This document shows, one piece after another, positions 54,955-63,460 of a stretch of 64,000 nt of DNA. The notes beneath the pieces are model-generated. The model had not been told where the DNA came from. It did no database searches and saw only the letters and a program-made list of their open reading frames with translations. A program made the translations under genes and the position numbers. Numbering within the stretch: the first letter of the stretch is position 1; each line of letters starts with the position of its first letter. Source of the stretch: Balneolaceae bacterium (GTDB taxonomy: Bacteria; Bacteroidota; Rhodothermia; Balneolales; Balneolaceae); the NCBI GenBank assembly GCA_009711805.1, contig VEMX01000035.1:34673-98672 (forward strand), read 5' to 3'.

Positions 54955-55904
54955 CCCAGGCAGATTTGAAGACTGAAGAGAACCAAAAAATATTCAGCAA
55001 ACTAAATCGACTTTCTACAGAAAAAAGGAATACTGAGACTCAGGAAATAGACTTGGCAGATTCTCTGGAAATAGTCGACCTCATCAATCAGGAAGATCAG
55101 AAAGTAGCACTTCAGGTTGCCCGGAAAAAAGAGGTGATAGCCGGCTTGGTAGACCTTGTCAGCGATAGTTTTTCGGCAGGGGGGCGGCTGTTGTACTTTG
55201 GCGCGGGTACCAGCGGCAGGCTGGGAGTGTTAGATGCTGCAGAATGTCCACCAACCTTTGGAACTCCTCCGGAACAGGTACAGGGATTTATAGCAGGGGG
55301 GAAAGATGCAATGTTTGTTGCCCAGGAAGGTTATGAAGATTCGGAAGAAGAAGGTGGAAGGGCCGTGGAAGAAGCCGGTGTTGCTACACCAGATGTAATT
55401 TGTGGTCTTGCCGCCAGCGGACGTACTCCCTTTGTACATGGGGCCTTAAAGGAAGCAGCCCGGAGAAAATGCAAGACAGCCTTAGTAACCACCGTGCCTG
55501 CCAGTCAGATCGATATTGAAGTCGATTATCTTATAGATGTACCTGTAGGACCGGAAGTGATAATGGGAAGTACCCGCATGAAAAGTGGTACAGCACAAAA
55601 AATGGTTTTGAATATGATTACCACCGGAGCTATGATACGACAGGGTAAAGTATATGAAAACGTGATGGTAGACCTGATGCTTACCAATAAAAAGCTGGTA
55701 GAACGGGCCAAACGGATCATCATGATTTTTACCGATGTAGACTATGATCGAGCTTCTTTGCTGTTGCAGAAGTCAGAAGGGCATGTAAAAACGGCCATGG
55801 TGATGCAATTGTGTAATGTGGATAAAGAAAAAGCAAAAGAATTGCTGGAACAACATGACGGCTTTGTTCGAAAAGTTTTGATTAATAGTAAAAAAGAAGA
55901 ATGA
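54933..55904 (+). CDS. murQ: N-acetylmuramic acid 6-phosphate etherase
   Basis: A 323-residue SIS-domain enzyme that cleaves the lactyl ether of MurNAc-6P during cell-wall recycling. FGAGTSGRLGVLDAAECPPTFG is diagnostic, as are VICGLAASGRTPFVHGALKEA and VIMGSTRMKSGTAQKMVLNMI. The ATG overlaps accC by 22 nt, and its stop overlaps plsC by 4 nt. Confidence 0.95.
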   Translation: MVEKPKITQADLKTEENQKIFSKLNRLSTEKRNTETQEIDLADSLEIVDLINQEDQKVALQVARKKEVIAGLVDLVSDSFSAGGRLLYFGAGTSGRLGVLDAAECPPTFGTPPEQVQGFIAGGKDAMFVAQEGYEDSEEEGGRAVEEAGVATPDVICGLAASGRTPFVHGALKEAARRKCKTALVTTVPASQIDIEVDYLIDVPVGPEVIMGSTRMKSGTAQKMVLNMITTGAMIRQGKVYENVMVDLMLTNKKLVERAKRIIMIFTDVDYDRASLLLQKSEGHVKTAMVMQLCNVDKEKAKELLEQHDGFVRKVLINSKKEE

Positions 55905-56626
55905 GAGTGCTGTTTAGTATATTTACCTGGTTATATTTTAGTTTGTTATTTCTGCTATTCTTTATCATTATTTCCATTGTTTTTCTATTTACATTTCTCT
56001 TCGATAAATACAGGAAAGTCCCAAATTTCACTTTGTCTATTATGGCAAGGTTAATGATGAAGGCAAGCCCAGGATGGAACATACATATTGAAGGTGTGGA
56101 AAAATTTAACCGGTCGAAGTCCACCATCTTTATTGCAAATCATCAAAGTTTCCTGGATATGGCACTCATCTATCATTTGCCGTGGAAGATGAAGTGGGTA
56201 TCCAAGAAGAGTTTAACCTATATTCCGGTAATGGGCTGGCTGGTTTGGCTGACCGGACACTTAACCATAAACCGTAAAAGCAGAAGTGCCCTGAAGAAAC
56301 TGAATAATTTGGTACAGCCTCTGAACGATTTGGTACCTGTAATGATTTTCCCTGAGGGAACCAGATCAACAAATGGTGAAATTAAGTCTTTTAAAAATGG
56401 CGCTTTTCTCTTATCTAAAGAATACGGCTATACAATACAGCCTATGATCATAGACGGCGGGCATAAAGCAATGCGCTCGGGGGCAAAGATTTTAAACCCT
56501 AAGGCAGATTTCAAAGTTGAAATTCTGGATGCCATTGAACCAGGTAATTTTGAAAGCATGCGGGCGTTGAAAGACCACTGTAATGATTTAATGAAAAGTA
56601 AGTTGAATGAAATACGCCCCCATTGA
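55901..56626 (+). CDS. plsC: 1-acylglycerol-3-phosphate acyltransferase
   Basis: A 241-residue membrane acyltransferase. An N-terminal hydrophobic helix (about 10-35) precedes IFIANHQSFLDMALI, the NHx4D motif with His81 and Asp86. The FPEGTRSTNGEI motif follows. It makes phosphatidic acid. The ATGA overlap with murQ and a TTGA overlap with the next gene suggest an operon. Confidence 0.92.
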   Translation: MRVLFSIFTWLYFSLLFLLFFIIISIVFLFTFLFDKYRKVPNFTLSIMARLMMKASPGWNIHIEGVEKFNRSKSTIFIANHQSFLDMALIYHLPWKMKWVSKKSLTYIPVMGWLVWLTGHLTINRKSRSALKKLNNLVQPLNDLVPVMIFPEGTRSTNGEIKSFKNGAFLLSKEYGYTIQPMIIDGGHKAMRSGAKILNPKADFKVEILDAIEPGNFESMRALKDHCNDLMKSKLNEIRPH

Positions 56627-57300
56627 AACCAAGCCTTTTAGATAAAATTTTTGGAGACCTGACGCATGAGCATCGTTTTTTACTGGCTCTGATCGTTTCC
56701 CAGCTGTTGGTGATTGGGGTATTCCGGTTGTGGCCGTCTATAAAAACGGAACAGGAGCAAAAAGTACAATTCGAGAATAAAGAAATTATATTTGCTGAAC
56801 AGCCTATTATCACCAAGCAAGCAAATAAACCCGCCGCTCCCCCCAAACCCCAGGTACCCATTCCTGTTCCCAATGACGAAGTAATAGATGAAGAAATAGA
56901 CTTACCTGAGTTCGATGAATTATATTCGGATAGTAAACTTACGGAGTTGAACAGTAAAGGGTTGATGGGGAGCTCAGATCAGATTGTCGGTAAACCAGAT
57001 TTGCGCCCAAAAATTGTCCGTATTGTAGAACCTGAAGTTCCAAAGGCCGCAAAAAAAGAAGATCTGAAAGCAGAAATTTATGTCACCTTTCTGGTTAACA
57101 CCCAAGGCAGGGTAGAAGAAGCATTTATTGAAGAAATAAGGTTGTACAATGGAAATCAATATCGTCTTGTAAACAGTATAGGCTATGGTTTAATGCAGGC
57201 TTCGCTTACTGCTGCCGATCAATGGATCTTTAAACCGGCCAAACACAACGGTAAAGAAGTTCGGGCTTATACGACCCATGTATTTAGTTTTGGATTTTAA
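56623..57300 (+). CDS. TonB-like energy transducer
   Basis: A 225-residue protein with one N-terminal membrane helix (about residues 19-37, FLLALIVSQLLVIGVF), a proline-rich stretch AAPPKPQVPIPVPNDEV and a C-terminal TonB-like domain (AEIYVTFLVNTQGRVEEAFI to YTTHVFSFGF). The only start that fits is TTG, overlapping the plsC stop (TTGA). TonB links proton-motive force to outer-membrane receptors. No ExbB/ExbD is nearby. Confidence 0.8.
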   Translation: MKPSLLDKIFGDLTHEHRFLLALIVSQLLVIGVFRLWPSIKTEQEQKVQFENKEIIFAEQPIITKQANKPAAPPKPQVPIPVPNDEVIDEEIDLPEFDELYSDSKLTELNSKGLMGSSDQIVGKPDLRPKIVRIVEPEVPKAAKKEDLKAEIYVTFLVNTQGRVEEAFIEEIRLYNGNQYRLVNSIGYGLMQASLTAADQWIFKPAKHNGKEVRAYTTHVFSFGF

Positions 57301-57364
57301 TCATTGATATAGGTTCAGAATACTTCTATCTTAGCCGCCCTTCGATACAAGCTCACCTAAAAAT

Positions 57365-57453
57365 GGAGAGGTGCCAGAGCGGTCGAACGGGCTCGCCTGG
57401 AAAGCGAGTGTGCCCCTTCCGGGGTACCGAGGGTTCGAATCCCTCCCTCTCCG
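57365..57453 (+). tRNA. tRNA-Ser (anticodon GGA)
   Basis: A complete 89-nt class II tRNA: acceptor stem GGAGAGG/CCTCTCC, D-loop region GCCAGAGCGGTCGAACGG, anticodon stem CTCGC/GCGAG with loop CTGGAAA (anticodon GGA), a long variable arm and T loop GTTCGAATC. The 3' CCA is not encoded. It lies 65 nt after the TonB-like gene. Confidence 0.97.
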
Positions 57454-57464
57454 CACTTAGATAA

Positions 57465-57500
57465 AACCACGACGCCAAATAGTGTGTTCGTGGTTTTTTA
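57465..57500 (+). terminator. Intrinsic terminator after tRNA-Ser
   Basis: Stem AACCACGA/TCGTGGTT (57465-57472, 57488-57495) with a 15-nt loop and a T run. It follows the tRNA by 12 nt. Confidence 0.8.
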
Positions 57501-57506
57501 TGTCGG

Positions 57507-57597
57507 GGACAGGTGGTAGAGGGATGAGAAGCCTGCCCCGCTGGAGGTTGGGAAAGTAGAACTTGAGTTGTATCGGTGGGGAATCCCTCCCTCTCCG
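57507..57597 (+). pseudogene. Degenerate copy of tRNA-Ser, or att-like duplication
   Basis: A 91-nt stretch begins GGACAGG and ends with an exact 17-nt copy of the tRNA-Ser 3' end (GAATCCCTCCCTCTCCG, 57437-57453 versus 57581-57597). The middle has little tRNA-like pairing. Length and ends suggest either a decayed tRNA copy or a direct repeat left by an integrative element at the tRNA 3' end. No integrase is present between the copies. Confidence 0.55.
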
Positions 57598-58074
57598 TAC
57601 ATTATTTATATTTTATTCATTGGTATAAGAATGAGAAAGACTACTTGCAAAGACGGAACCAGCAATTACCCAAAGATTTTTTCTATATATTGGGTGTATT
57701 ACATCAGATTTAAAATAACTTGAAACGGGTAGCTCAACAGAGACGTTTGTACTATATATATAAATTGTTTGTGTTTTTTGGAAAAATGACGAACTTGTTT
57801 TAAAATCAAGCTTAAGGAATGAACACAGCTAATTTAATCGGAGTAAAAACAAAGAAGCCGAATGAGAGAGTGTATAGGTGGCTACACAAATTGCTGTCCT
57901 TTAGTTTTTTAATATTTGCCGAAAACCACATAGCTATACATTTCTTTTTAAAAGAAAGATGTGTAACTATGTAAGATTAGAAAAGTTTATGGTTTCACAA
58001 CAGATATATTGCTACCATTCAGTCGACTTTTCTAATAGAGATGACTTATAATTTTTTCACAATTAATTTCAGCT
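57598..58074. other. Gene-free stretch with palindrome before the barrel gene
   Basis: No gene is visible across about 475 bp. An imperfect palindrome spans 57928-57972 (arms starting ACATAG and ending CTATGT). A second inverted repeat pairs TTAGAAAAGT (57977-57986) with ACTTTTCTAA (58026-58035). The last 40 nt should hold the promoter and ribosome-binding region of the barrel gene. Confidence 0.6.
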
Positions 58075-58737
58075 ATGAAAACAACACTATCATTTAAATT
58101 ACTGATGCTTGTAACTATTTTAACATTGACATCAGTCTCAGCCCATGCTCAGATTGCCGTTGGCGTTAAAGCGGGTACAGCCGGTTATGGAGGTGAGCTA
58201 ATGACCTCTTTAACCGAACGAATTAATGCCCGGGTAAGTGGCACATTTTTTTCCTATAACGATTCGGGGGTATATGCTGACGACGATCCCAGTATAGCCT
58301 ACAATATGAAAGGGGAAGTAACCTCTATAGGAGGTATTATTGATTTTTTCCCATTTAAAAGGGGATTAAAATTATCTGCTGGTTTCTTTTACCATGATTT
58401 TCTGGTAAACGGGGATGCGACTCCTGATGAATCTTATACCATCGACGATAAAACATTTTCTCCGGAAAAATTAGGGTCATTGACAGGAAAAATTGAATAC
58501 GAATCTATGCTGGTACCTTATGCCGGAATAGGAATAGGTAACCCGTTAGCTAAAGGAAGTCGGTTAAAATTGAATTTCGAGATTGGTGCCCTTTATACCG
58601 ATGCTCCCTCAGTTACGATGGAAGGGGAGGGGATGATTGCCCCAACCGCTAGCCAGGGACAAGATTTTGAAGACGGGATGAGTGATTTTAAGTTTTACCC
58701 CGTGATTAACCTGGGACTTTCCTTCCGATTAAACTAA
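58075..58737 (+). CDS. Outer-membrane beta-barrel protein
   Basis: A 220-residue secreted protein with signal MKTTLSFKLLMLVTILTLTSVSAHA. The mature part alternates strands and loops (GVKAGTAGYGGELMTSLTERINARVSG, YHDFLVNGD) and ends in a strand VINLGLSFRLN. It fits a small OmpA/OmpX-like barrel. It is 38 nt upstream of the large lipoprotein gene and may act with it at the outer membrane. Confidence 0.7.
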   Translation: MKTTLSFKLLMLVTILTLTSVSAHAQIAVGVKAGTAGYGGELMTSLTERINARVSGTFFSYNDSGVYADDDPSIAYNMKGEVTSIGGIIDFFPFKRGLKLSAGFFYHDFLVNGDATPDESYTIDDKTFSPEKLGSLTGKIEYESMLVPYAGIGIGNPLAKGSRLKLNFEIGALYTDAPSVTMEGEGMIAPTASQGQDFEDGMSDFKFYPVINLGLSFRLN

Positions 58738-58775
58738 GCAGAGCAAGCATCAACAGATTGAATAAGATAAAAACA

Positions 58776-60404
58776 ATGAAGAACATATTTACAATGACAA
58801 AACAAAGAACAGGACTGTTTATTTTAGTGCTGATAATGGCCGGAGCAATAGTAAGCTGCGATACCAGCGGACTAACAGACGCAGTAGACGATTTTAAAGT
58901 GGTAATAGGCCTGGATCCCATTAACACTACCTCTACGGTACTGTTGACAGATGCCAACAGTGGCGAATTAGTAAATGCAAGTGTATCAGTGGATTTTGCC
59001 GGGCAAAACGGAAGTGATATCATTGATATTTACAGTGACCCGGTAGATAGTGATGAAGTTGGCGATGGTATCCTTAACTTTGGGATTGATAATTCCGTGA
59101 CTCCATCAGAAGATTCTCCCGCTAAGGTAACGCTTAACTTAGAAGCTGATGGATATGTAGGAACCTCCAAAACTGTTTCTATTACCTCTTTGGGTTCGAA
59201 TGAGTTTTCAGTAAAGCTAATCAAGGAAAGCAGCAAGCCACAGGGAGTAACTTCTGCTACAAATACCGAAGGAAGTACCGATGATTCCGGTACTGTTGAG
59301 AATTCTTTTACCGCCGAAGTATCCGGGTCTACAAACGATGGCGGTAGTGCTGCAATAGAGGTCGAAAGTGGAACTCGTTTTAAGGATACTGACGGAAATG
59401 TTCTTACGGGTCAGCTTACTTCAGAAGTTTCTTATTTTGATCCAAATGAAGCTTCAGCTCTCTCCGCCATCCCGACAGATCTAACCGATGAAAATGGAAA
59501 TCCTATTACTGTGTTAGGTGGTAGTTTAACCAGCATAAAAGATGCCAATGGCCACGTAGCAGCTACTGTTGAAGCTTCAGCTAAATCTACAGGGGCCGCC
59601 GGGAGTTTTAAACAAAGATATACCTTACCTGAGGGACAGTTGAAAGGGGGGACCACTCCTTACGAAGCCGGAGATAAGATAGGTTTGTTTGTTTTATATG
59701 GGGATTATACAGGGAATAATTTTGAACGAGTACTGCAAGAAGATGATGAAGGGAATCTTTTTGTAGAGTTTGTACTTTCTAAAATGCCACACATTGCCCT
59801 TTTGAAAGATCTCAGTGCTCAATACTGTACCAGTATAGTTAGCATAAAAAGAAGTGGCAATGAAGGAAATGTTAACATAGAGGTTTTTGCGAAAGGGTTT
59901 TTCTCTCAAACTACCATAAAATCAGGGGAGACAAACGGCGCGATGGTCGTTCCCAGAAGTCTTGAAACACGGTTTAGAGCCTGGGCCGCTAATTCACCGG
60001 TTGTTACAATAACTAAATCAAATGTATGTACTAACCCATTAGGTACCATAGAGCTGCCGGCTCCTTCAGCACCCGTTATAAATGCCACCGTAAATGTATC
60101 GCTTAAATGCCAGAACCCCGATGAGGGCGTTTCGGTAACAGATATTCCCGGGGCTTCGGTCATTTACCGTAAGTCTGATGCTCCTGAAGGCAGTACATGG
60201 TACGTAGCTACAAATTTAAGCTGGGAATTCGATGAAGCTAACCAGGAATTGTCGGGAGGAAGCTTCAATGTTCAGGACGTGGAACAGGGAACAACCTATA
60301 CCTTTCAGATCAGCTACGATGGGAACACCTATGCCCGTGAAGTAACTATATCGGGTACATCGGTTGACTACACCGAAACCATTGAAGAAGATATCTGCGG
60401 ATAG
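58776..60404 (+). CDS. Large surface lipoprotein of unknown function
   Basis: A 542-residue lipoprotein. After the hydrophobic signal (TGLFILVLIMAGAIVSC) the Cys is at the predicted lipidation site. A region near residues 35-140 is carboxypeptidase-regulatory-like (STVLLTDANSGELVNASVSV, TLNLEADGYVGTSKT). A central part holds AIEVESGTRFKDTDGNVLTGQL and further strands. The C-terminus has a fibronectin-like segment (TYTFQISYDGNTYAREVTIS). Three in-frame starts exist (TTG, ATG, ATG); I chose the first ATG. Confidence 0.65.
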   Translation: MKNIFTMTKQRTGLFILVLIMAGAIVSCDTSGLTDAVDDFKVVIGLDPINTTSTVLLTDANSGELVNASVSVDFAGQNGSDIIDIYSDPVDSDEVGDGILNFGIDNSVTPSEDSPAKVTLNLEADGYVGTSKTVSITSLGSNEFSVKLIKESSKPQGVTSATNTEGSTDDSGTVENSFTAEVSGSTNDGGSAAIEVESGTRFKDTDGNVLTGQLTSEVSYFDPNEASALSAIPTDLTDENGNPITVLGGSLTSIKDANGHVAATVEASAKSTGAAGSFKQRYTLPEGQLKGGTTPYEAGDKIGLFVLYGDYTGNNFERVLQEDDEGNLFVEFVLSKMPHIALLKDLSAQYCTSIVSIKRSGNEGNVNIEVFAKGFFSQTTIKSGETNGAMVVPRSLETRFRAWAANSPVVTITKSNVCTNPLGTIELPAPSAPVINATVNVSLKCQNPDEGVSVTDIPGASVIYRKSDAPEGSTWYVATNLSWEFDEANQELSGGSFNVQDVEQGTTYTFQISYDGNTYAREVTISGTSVDYTETIEEDICG

Positions 60405-60432
60405 GTCGCTTGGATAAATTATTTATTTTTAA

Positions 60433-60461
60433 AAACCCGGTCTAAACATCCGGGTTTTTTT
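60433..60461 (+). terminator. Intrinsic terminator after the lipoprotein gene
   Basis: Stem AAACCCGG/CCGGGTTT (60433-60440, 60450-60457) with a 9-nt loop and a T run. Confidence 0.85.
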
Positions 60462-60476
60462 ATGTCTTTATTTTAT

Positions 60477-60539
60477 CAATTATCAATTATCAATTAGCAA
60501 TTAGCAATTACGAATTATCAATTAGCAATTATCAATTAA
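60477..60539 (+). repeat. Heptamer tandem array B (9 units)
   Basis: Nine degenerate 7-bp units (CAATTAT, CAATTAG, CAATTAC, one GAATTAT, and a final CAATTAA) end in GAATG, in the same orientation as the arrays at 50130 and 61370. It follows the terminator of the lipoprotein gene. Confidence 0.85.
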
Positions 60540-61010
60540 GAATGTGTGTTCAGTGACAATTTTTCACTTTTCACTTTTGCTTTTTGCCTTATCACTTTTT
60601 CCTTTTCATTTTTCACATGCTGGCCATTTTGGTTATTTGAGCCCCTTCCCCATTGGAATGTCTGGGGCATGCGATCCTATTTCTCTTCTTCATTAGATAA
60701 TTTCACGCTCAGGGCGGCAGCTTTATATAGTGGGATTGGGGCCATGGCCAATCGTCAATAATTAATTAAGAATTTGTGTTTAGCCTTGTTAACTTTACGG
60801 GCTTCCGGCACTGGGGCTTGAAGGCTGGAAAAGGATATAATCTGTAATAGGTTTCTCAGGATGCACAGAAGCAATGACAATATTGATTAAAAGAATATAT
60901 GAGGTTCATCGCCAGACCCTGTTTATGGTGTCAACTATCAGGCTTAGCTTGTGGTCTGTCTGGGAAATTTATATGGGTTCAATCCAACATTTAAGCATTT
61001 GAAAATATAA
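60540..61010. other. Low-complexity gene-free stretch
   Basis: The stretch between array B and the small membrane protein holds a pyrimidine-rich tract with repeated TTTTCACTTTT-like units (about 60557-60620), and no supported gene. A frame of 71 codons at 60546 has a translation made of Phe, Ser and Leu repeats and is not a real gene. Confidence 0.65.
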
Positions 61011-61361
61011 ATGAATAATACGATCAGTAACATTATAGAGAAGTTGAAAAAACGATGGAATGTTGATTCCCTGTGGCAGATTCTAACAATATTATTCATT
61101 TTTACCATTTCGGGAATGAGCGTATTATATGTGCGGAAATTTGCCTTTTCTGTATTGGGTTTCACTGATACAACACCCATCTGGGAAAAAACTATCGTCT
61201 GGATTCTGGTAGTATTTCCGTCATACCAGGTATTATTTCTTTTTTATGGATTTATATTTGGGCAATTCGATTTTGCCTGGGAGTTTGAAAAAAACTCTAT
61301 GCGAAGAATTAAAAGAGTTTTTGTCCGAAAGTCTGCTGACGGTACAAGGTTGGATTCTTAA
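61011..61361 (+). CDS. Small membrane protein, DUF6787-like
   Basis: A 116-residue protein with two membrane segments: WQILTILFIFTISGMSVLYV and WILVVFPSYQVLFLFYGFIF. The ends KLKKRWNVDSLWQ and WEFEKNSMRRI match a small FCB membrane family I recall as DUF6787. Some family members were misannotated as prolipoprotein transferases. Function unknown; it is the last rightward gene before array C. Confidence 0.6.
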   Translation: MNNTISNIIEKLKKRWNVDSLWQILTILFIFTISGMSVLYVRKFAFSVLGFTDTTPIWEKTIVWILVVFPSYQVLFLFYGFIFGQFDFAWEFEKNSMRRIKRVFVRKSADGTRLDS

Positions 61362-61369
61362 TTAGTTAT

Positions 61370-61425
61370 CAATTGTCAATTATCAATTATCAATTATCAA
61401 TTATCAATTATCAATTATCAATTAA
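61370..61425 (+). repeat. Heptamer tandem array C (8 units)
   Basis: Eight 7-bp units: CAATTGT, six CAATTAT and a final CAATTAA followed by GAAATG. It lies between the convergent ends of the small membrane protein gene and pncA. Confidence 0.85.
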
Positions 61426-61439
61426 GAAATGTCAGCCGG

Positions 61440-62057
61440 TCATTTATTCAGGATCTCTTTAGAATTTGTAAAATGAATGCCTGCTTCTTTCATTTCTTTG
61501 ATGGCTTTACCTACCGAACCGTCCATATCTATTCCTTCGACTGCATCGGAAACCACGGTGGTCTTGTAGCCAAGTTTGGCGGCATCCAGGGCAGACCACT
61601 TCACACAAAAATCTGTGGCCAGGCCGGTTATAAAAAGTTCTTCAACTCCCCGTTCCTTCAGGTATCCGTCAAGACCGGTGGCAGTTTCGTGATCATTTTC
61701 AAAAAAAGCCGAATAGGAATCTATATCTGCTCGAAACCCTTTTCTGACAATCATATGAGGGGCTATTTTATTTAGTATGCGGTGAAAATCGGCTCCATGA
61801 GTGCTTTGAACACAATGATCGGGCCAGAGTACTTGCTCGCCATAATTCAGTTTAATAGTATCATAAGGTGATTTTCCTTCATAGTTAGAAGCAAAAGAAG
61901 AGTGATTTTTGGGGTGCCAATCCTGGGTTTGTACAATACAATCAAAATGAGGTATTAATGCATTAATTGTGGGTATGATGGTATCTCCATTGGGGACAGG
62001 AAGGGCTCCCCCCGGACAGAAATCATATTGAACATCTACAATCAGTAAAGCTTTCAT
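61440..62057 (-). CDS. pncA: Nicotinamidase
   Basis: A 205-residue isochorismatase-fold enzyme that hydrolyses nicotinamide to nicotinate. Asp8 is in LLIVDVQYDFCPGGALPV; the metal motif is QDWHPKNHSSF and the nucleophile Cys is in ITGLATDFCVKWSALDA. The ATG of the 4-nt overlap with pncB is the start. Together the two genes make nicotinate mononucleotide from nicotinamide. Confidence 0.95.
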   Translation of the reverse strand: MKALLIVDVQYDFCPGGALPVPNGDTIIPTINALIPHFDCIVQTQDWHPKNHSSFASNYEGKSPYDTIKLNYGEQVLWPDHCVQSTHGADFHRILNKIAPHMIVRKGFRADIDSYSAFFENDHETATGLDGYLKERGVEELFITGLATDFCVKWSALDAAKLGYKTTVVSDAVEGIDMDGSVGKAIKEMKEAGIHFTNSKEILNK

Positions 62058-63460
62058 GACTGTTTGAGATTTTGAATTAATTGGTTTCTGAGTTTTTGCA
62101 GCTTCTTGCTGATTCCCACTTTATACACATGGGGATTATTAAAGCGTCTATGCTCCTCTTTAAGTTTCATGAATCGTGTTTTGGCATAATGAGCACTCTC
62201 GCTTACTGTAGGTTTCTTTTTGATAAGTCTGCCTTCTTCAACAAACTGATGGAGAAGCTCCTCATATGCACATTCCGATACATCCAGGTGTTTGGAAGGG
62301 TAGTGGGGATGGTAAATATGTGACACTTCGGAGTCGTCTTCCAATAATATCCCGTCAGCTCTGAAGCTGCCATCTTTATGCAAGAATCGAACGGTTCTTT
62401 TAATGCCCGGTAATGTAATCTTCTCCACATTTTCGGAGACTTTAAGGGTGGATTCACCCTGAAATGAGCTCAGTTTATAGACGCCATCCAGGGCAGGATT
62501 GTCGTAAGCGGTAACCAGCTTTGTACCAACGCCAAACATATCGATGGGAGCTCCCTGGTGTATAAGGCTTTTGATGACATGTTCATCCAGCTGGTTAGAG
62601 GCTACAATCTTTACATAATCAAGTCCGGCAGTGTCCAGTAATTCCCGGCTTTTCTTTGCAAAATAAGCCAGATCACCACTATCCAGGCGAATTGCTTTCA
62701 ACTGGTTGCCTGCTGCTTCCAACTCTTTACCTATCTGTATAGCATTTGGTATACCGCTTTTGAGGGTATCATAAGTGTCAACAAGAAGGACCGAAGAATC
62801 AGGAAAATGTTTGACAAATGTACGGAAAGCCGTAATCTCATCTTCAAAGGATTGTACCCAGGAATGGGCCATAGTCCCACTTACAGGTATACCATACATT
62901 TGTCCGGCCAGCACGTTTGATGAGCCCTCCAGCCCTCCAATAATAGCTGCTTTACTGGCTTGTAAACCTCCCGTACCCTGCGATCTGCGAAGCCCAAAGT
63001 CGAGTACAGTGCGTGCCTCGGCCGATTGTTTAATGCGGGAAGCCTTGGTGGCTATTAGAGACTCAAAGTTCAGGAAATTGAGCAGGGCTGTTTCAATAAT
63101 TTGTGCTTCCACAATAGTACCCTCTACTCGCAGTACCGTCTCGTTGGGAAATACAATTTCCCCTTCTTTGACTGAATAGATATCACCCTGAAACTTGAAA
63201 GTGCTCAGGTATTTCAGAAATTCATCTTTGAAGCCTTGCTCTTTCAGATAGTTTAAATCACTTTCCGAAAATGTGAATTCCTCAATAATTTCAAGCAAAT
63301 CTCCCAAACCGGCATATATCACATATCCGCCCTCAAAAGGGAGTTTCCGGAAAAAATAGTCGAAGGAAGCTGTTTGTTGATGGCGACCAGATAAGAAGTA
63401 GCCTTCTGCCATGGTCAATTCATAAAAATCAGTATAGAGGGAGGGATTAGGTAATTTCAT
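62054..63460 (-). CDS. pncB: Nicotinate phosphoribosyltransferase
   Basis: A 468-residue enzyme that converts nicotinate and PRPP to nicotinate mononucleotide. SLYTDFYELTMAEGYF opens the family; FGLRRSQGTGG and IRLDSGDLAYFAKKSRELLD are conserved active-site regions. ATGA overlap with pncA shows an NAD-salvage operon, with pncB first. Confidence 0.95.
   Translation of the reverse strand: MKLPNPSLYTDFYELTMAEGYFLSGRHQQTASFDYFFRKLPFEGGYVIYAGLGDLLEIIEEFTFSESDLNYLKEQGFKDEFLKYLSTFKFQGDIYSVKEGEIVFPNETVLRVEGTIVEAQIIETALLNFLNFESLIATKASRIKQSAEARTVLDFGLRRSQGTGGLQASKAAIIGGLEGSSNVLAGQMYGIPVSGTMAHSWVQSFEDEITAFRTFVKHFPDSSVLLVDTYDTLKSGIPNAIQIGKELEAAGNQLKAIRLDSGDLAYFAKKSRELLDTAGLDYVKIVASNQLDEHVIKSLIHQGAPIDMFGVGTKLVTAYDNPALDGVYKLSSFQGESTLKVSENVEKITLPGIKRTVRFLHKDGSFRADGILLEDDSEVSHIYHPHYPSKHLDVSECAYEELLHQFVEEGRLIKKKPTVSESAHYAKTRFMKLKEEHRRFNNPHVYKVGISKKLQKLRNQLIQNLKQS

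Noticed and set aside
60546..60761. 71-codon frame rich in Phe and Ser
   Set aside because: It is a translation of the pyrimidine-rich tract.
50130..61425. Heptamer arrays as CRISPR
   Set aside because: Units are 7 bp with no spacers; no cas genes are present.
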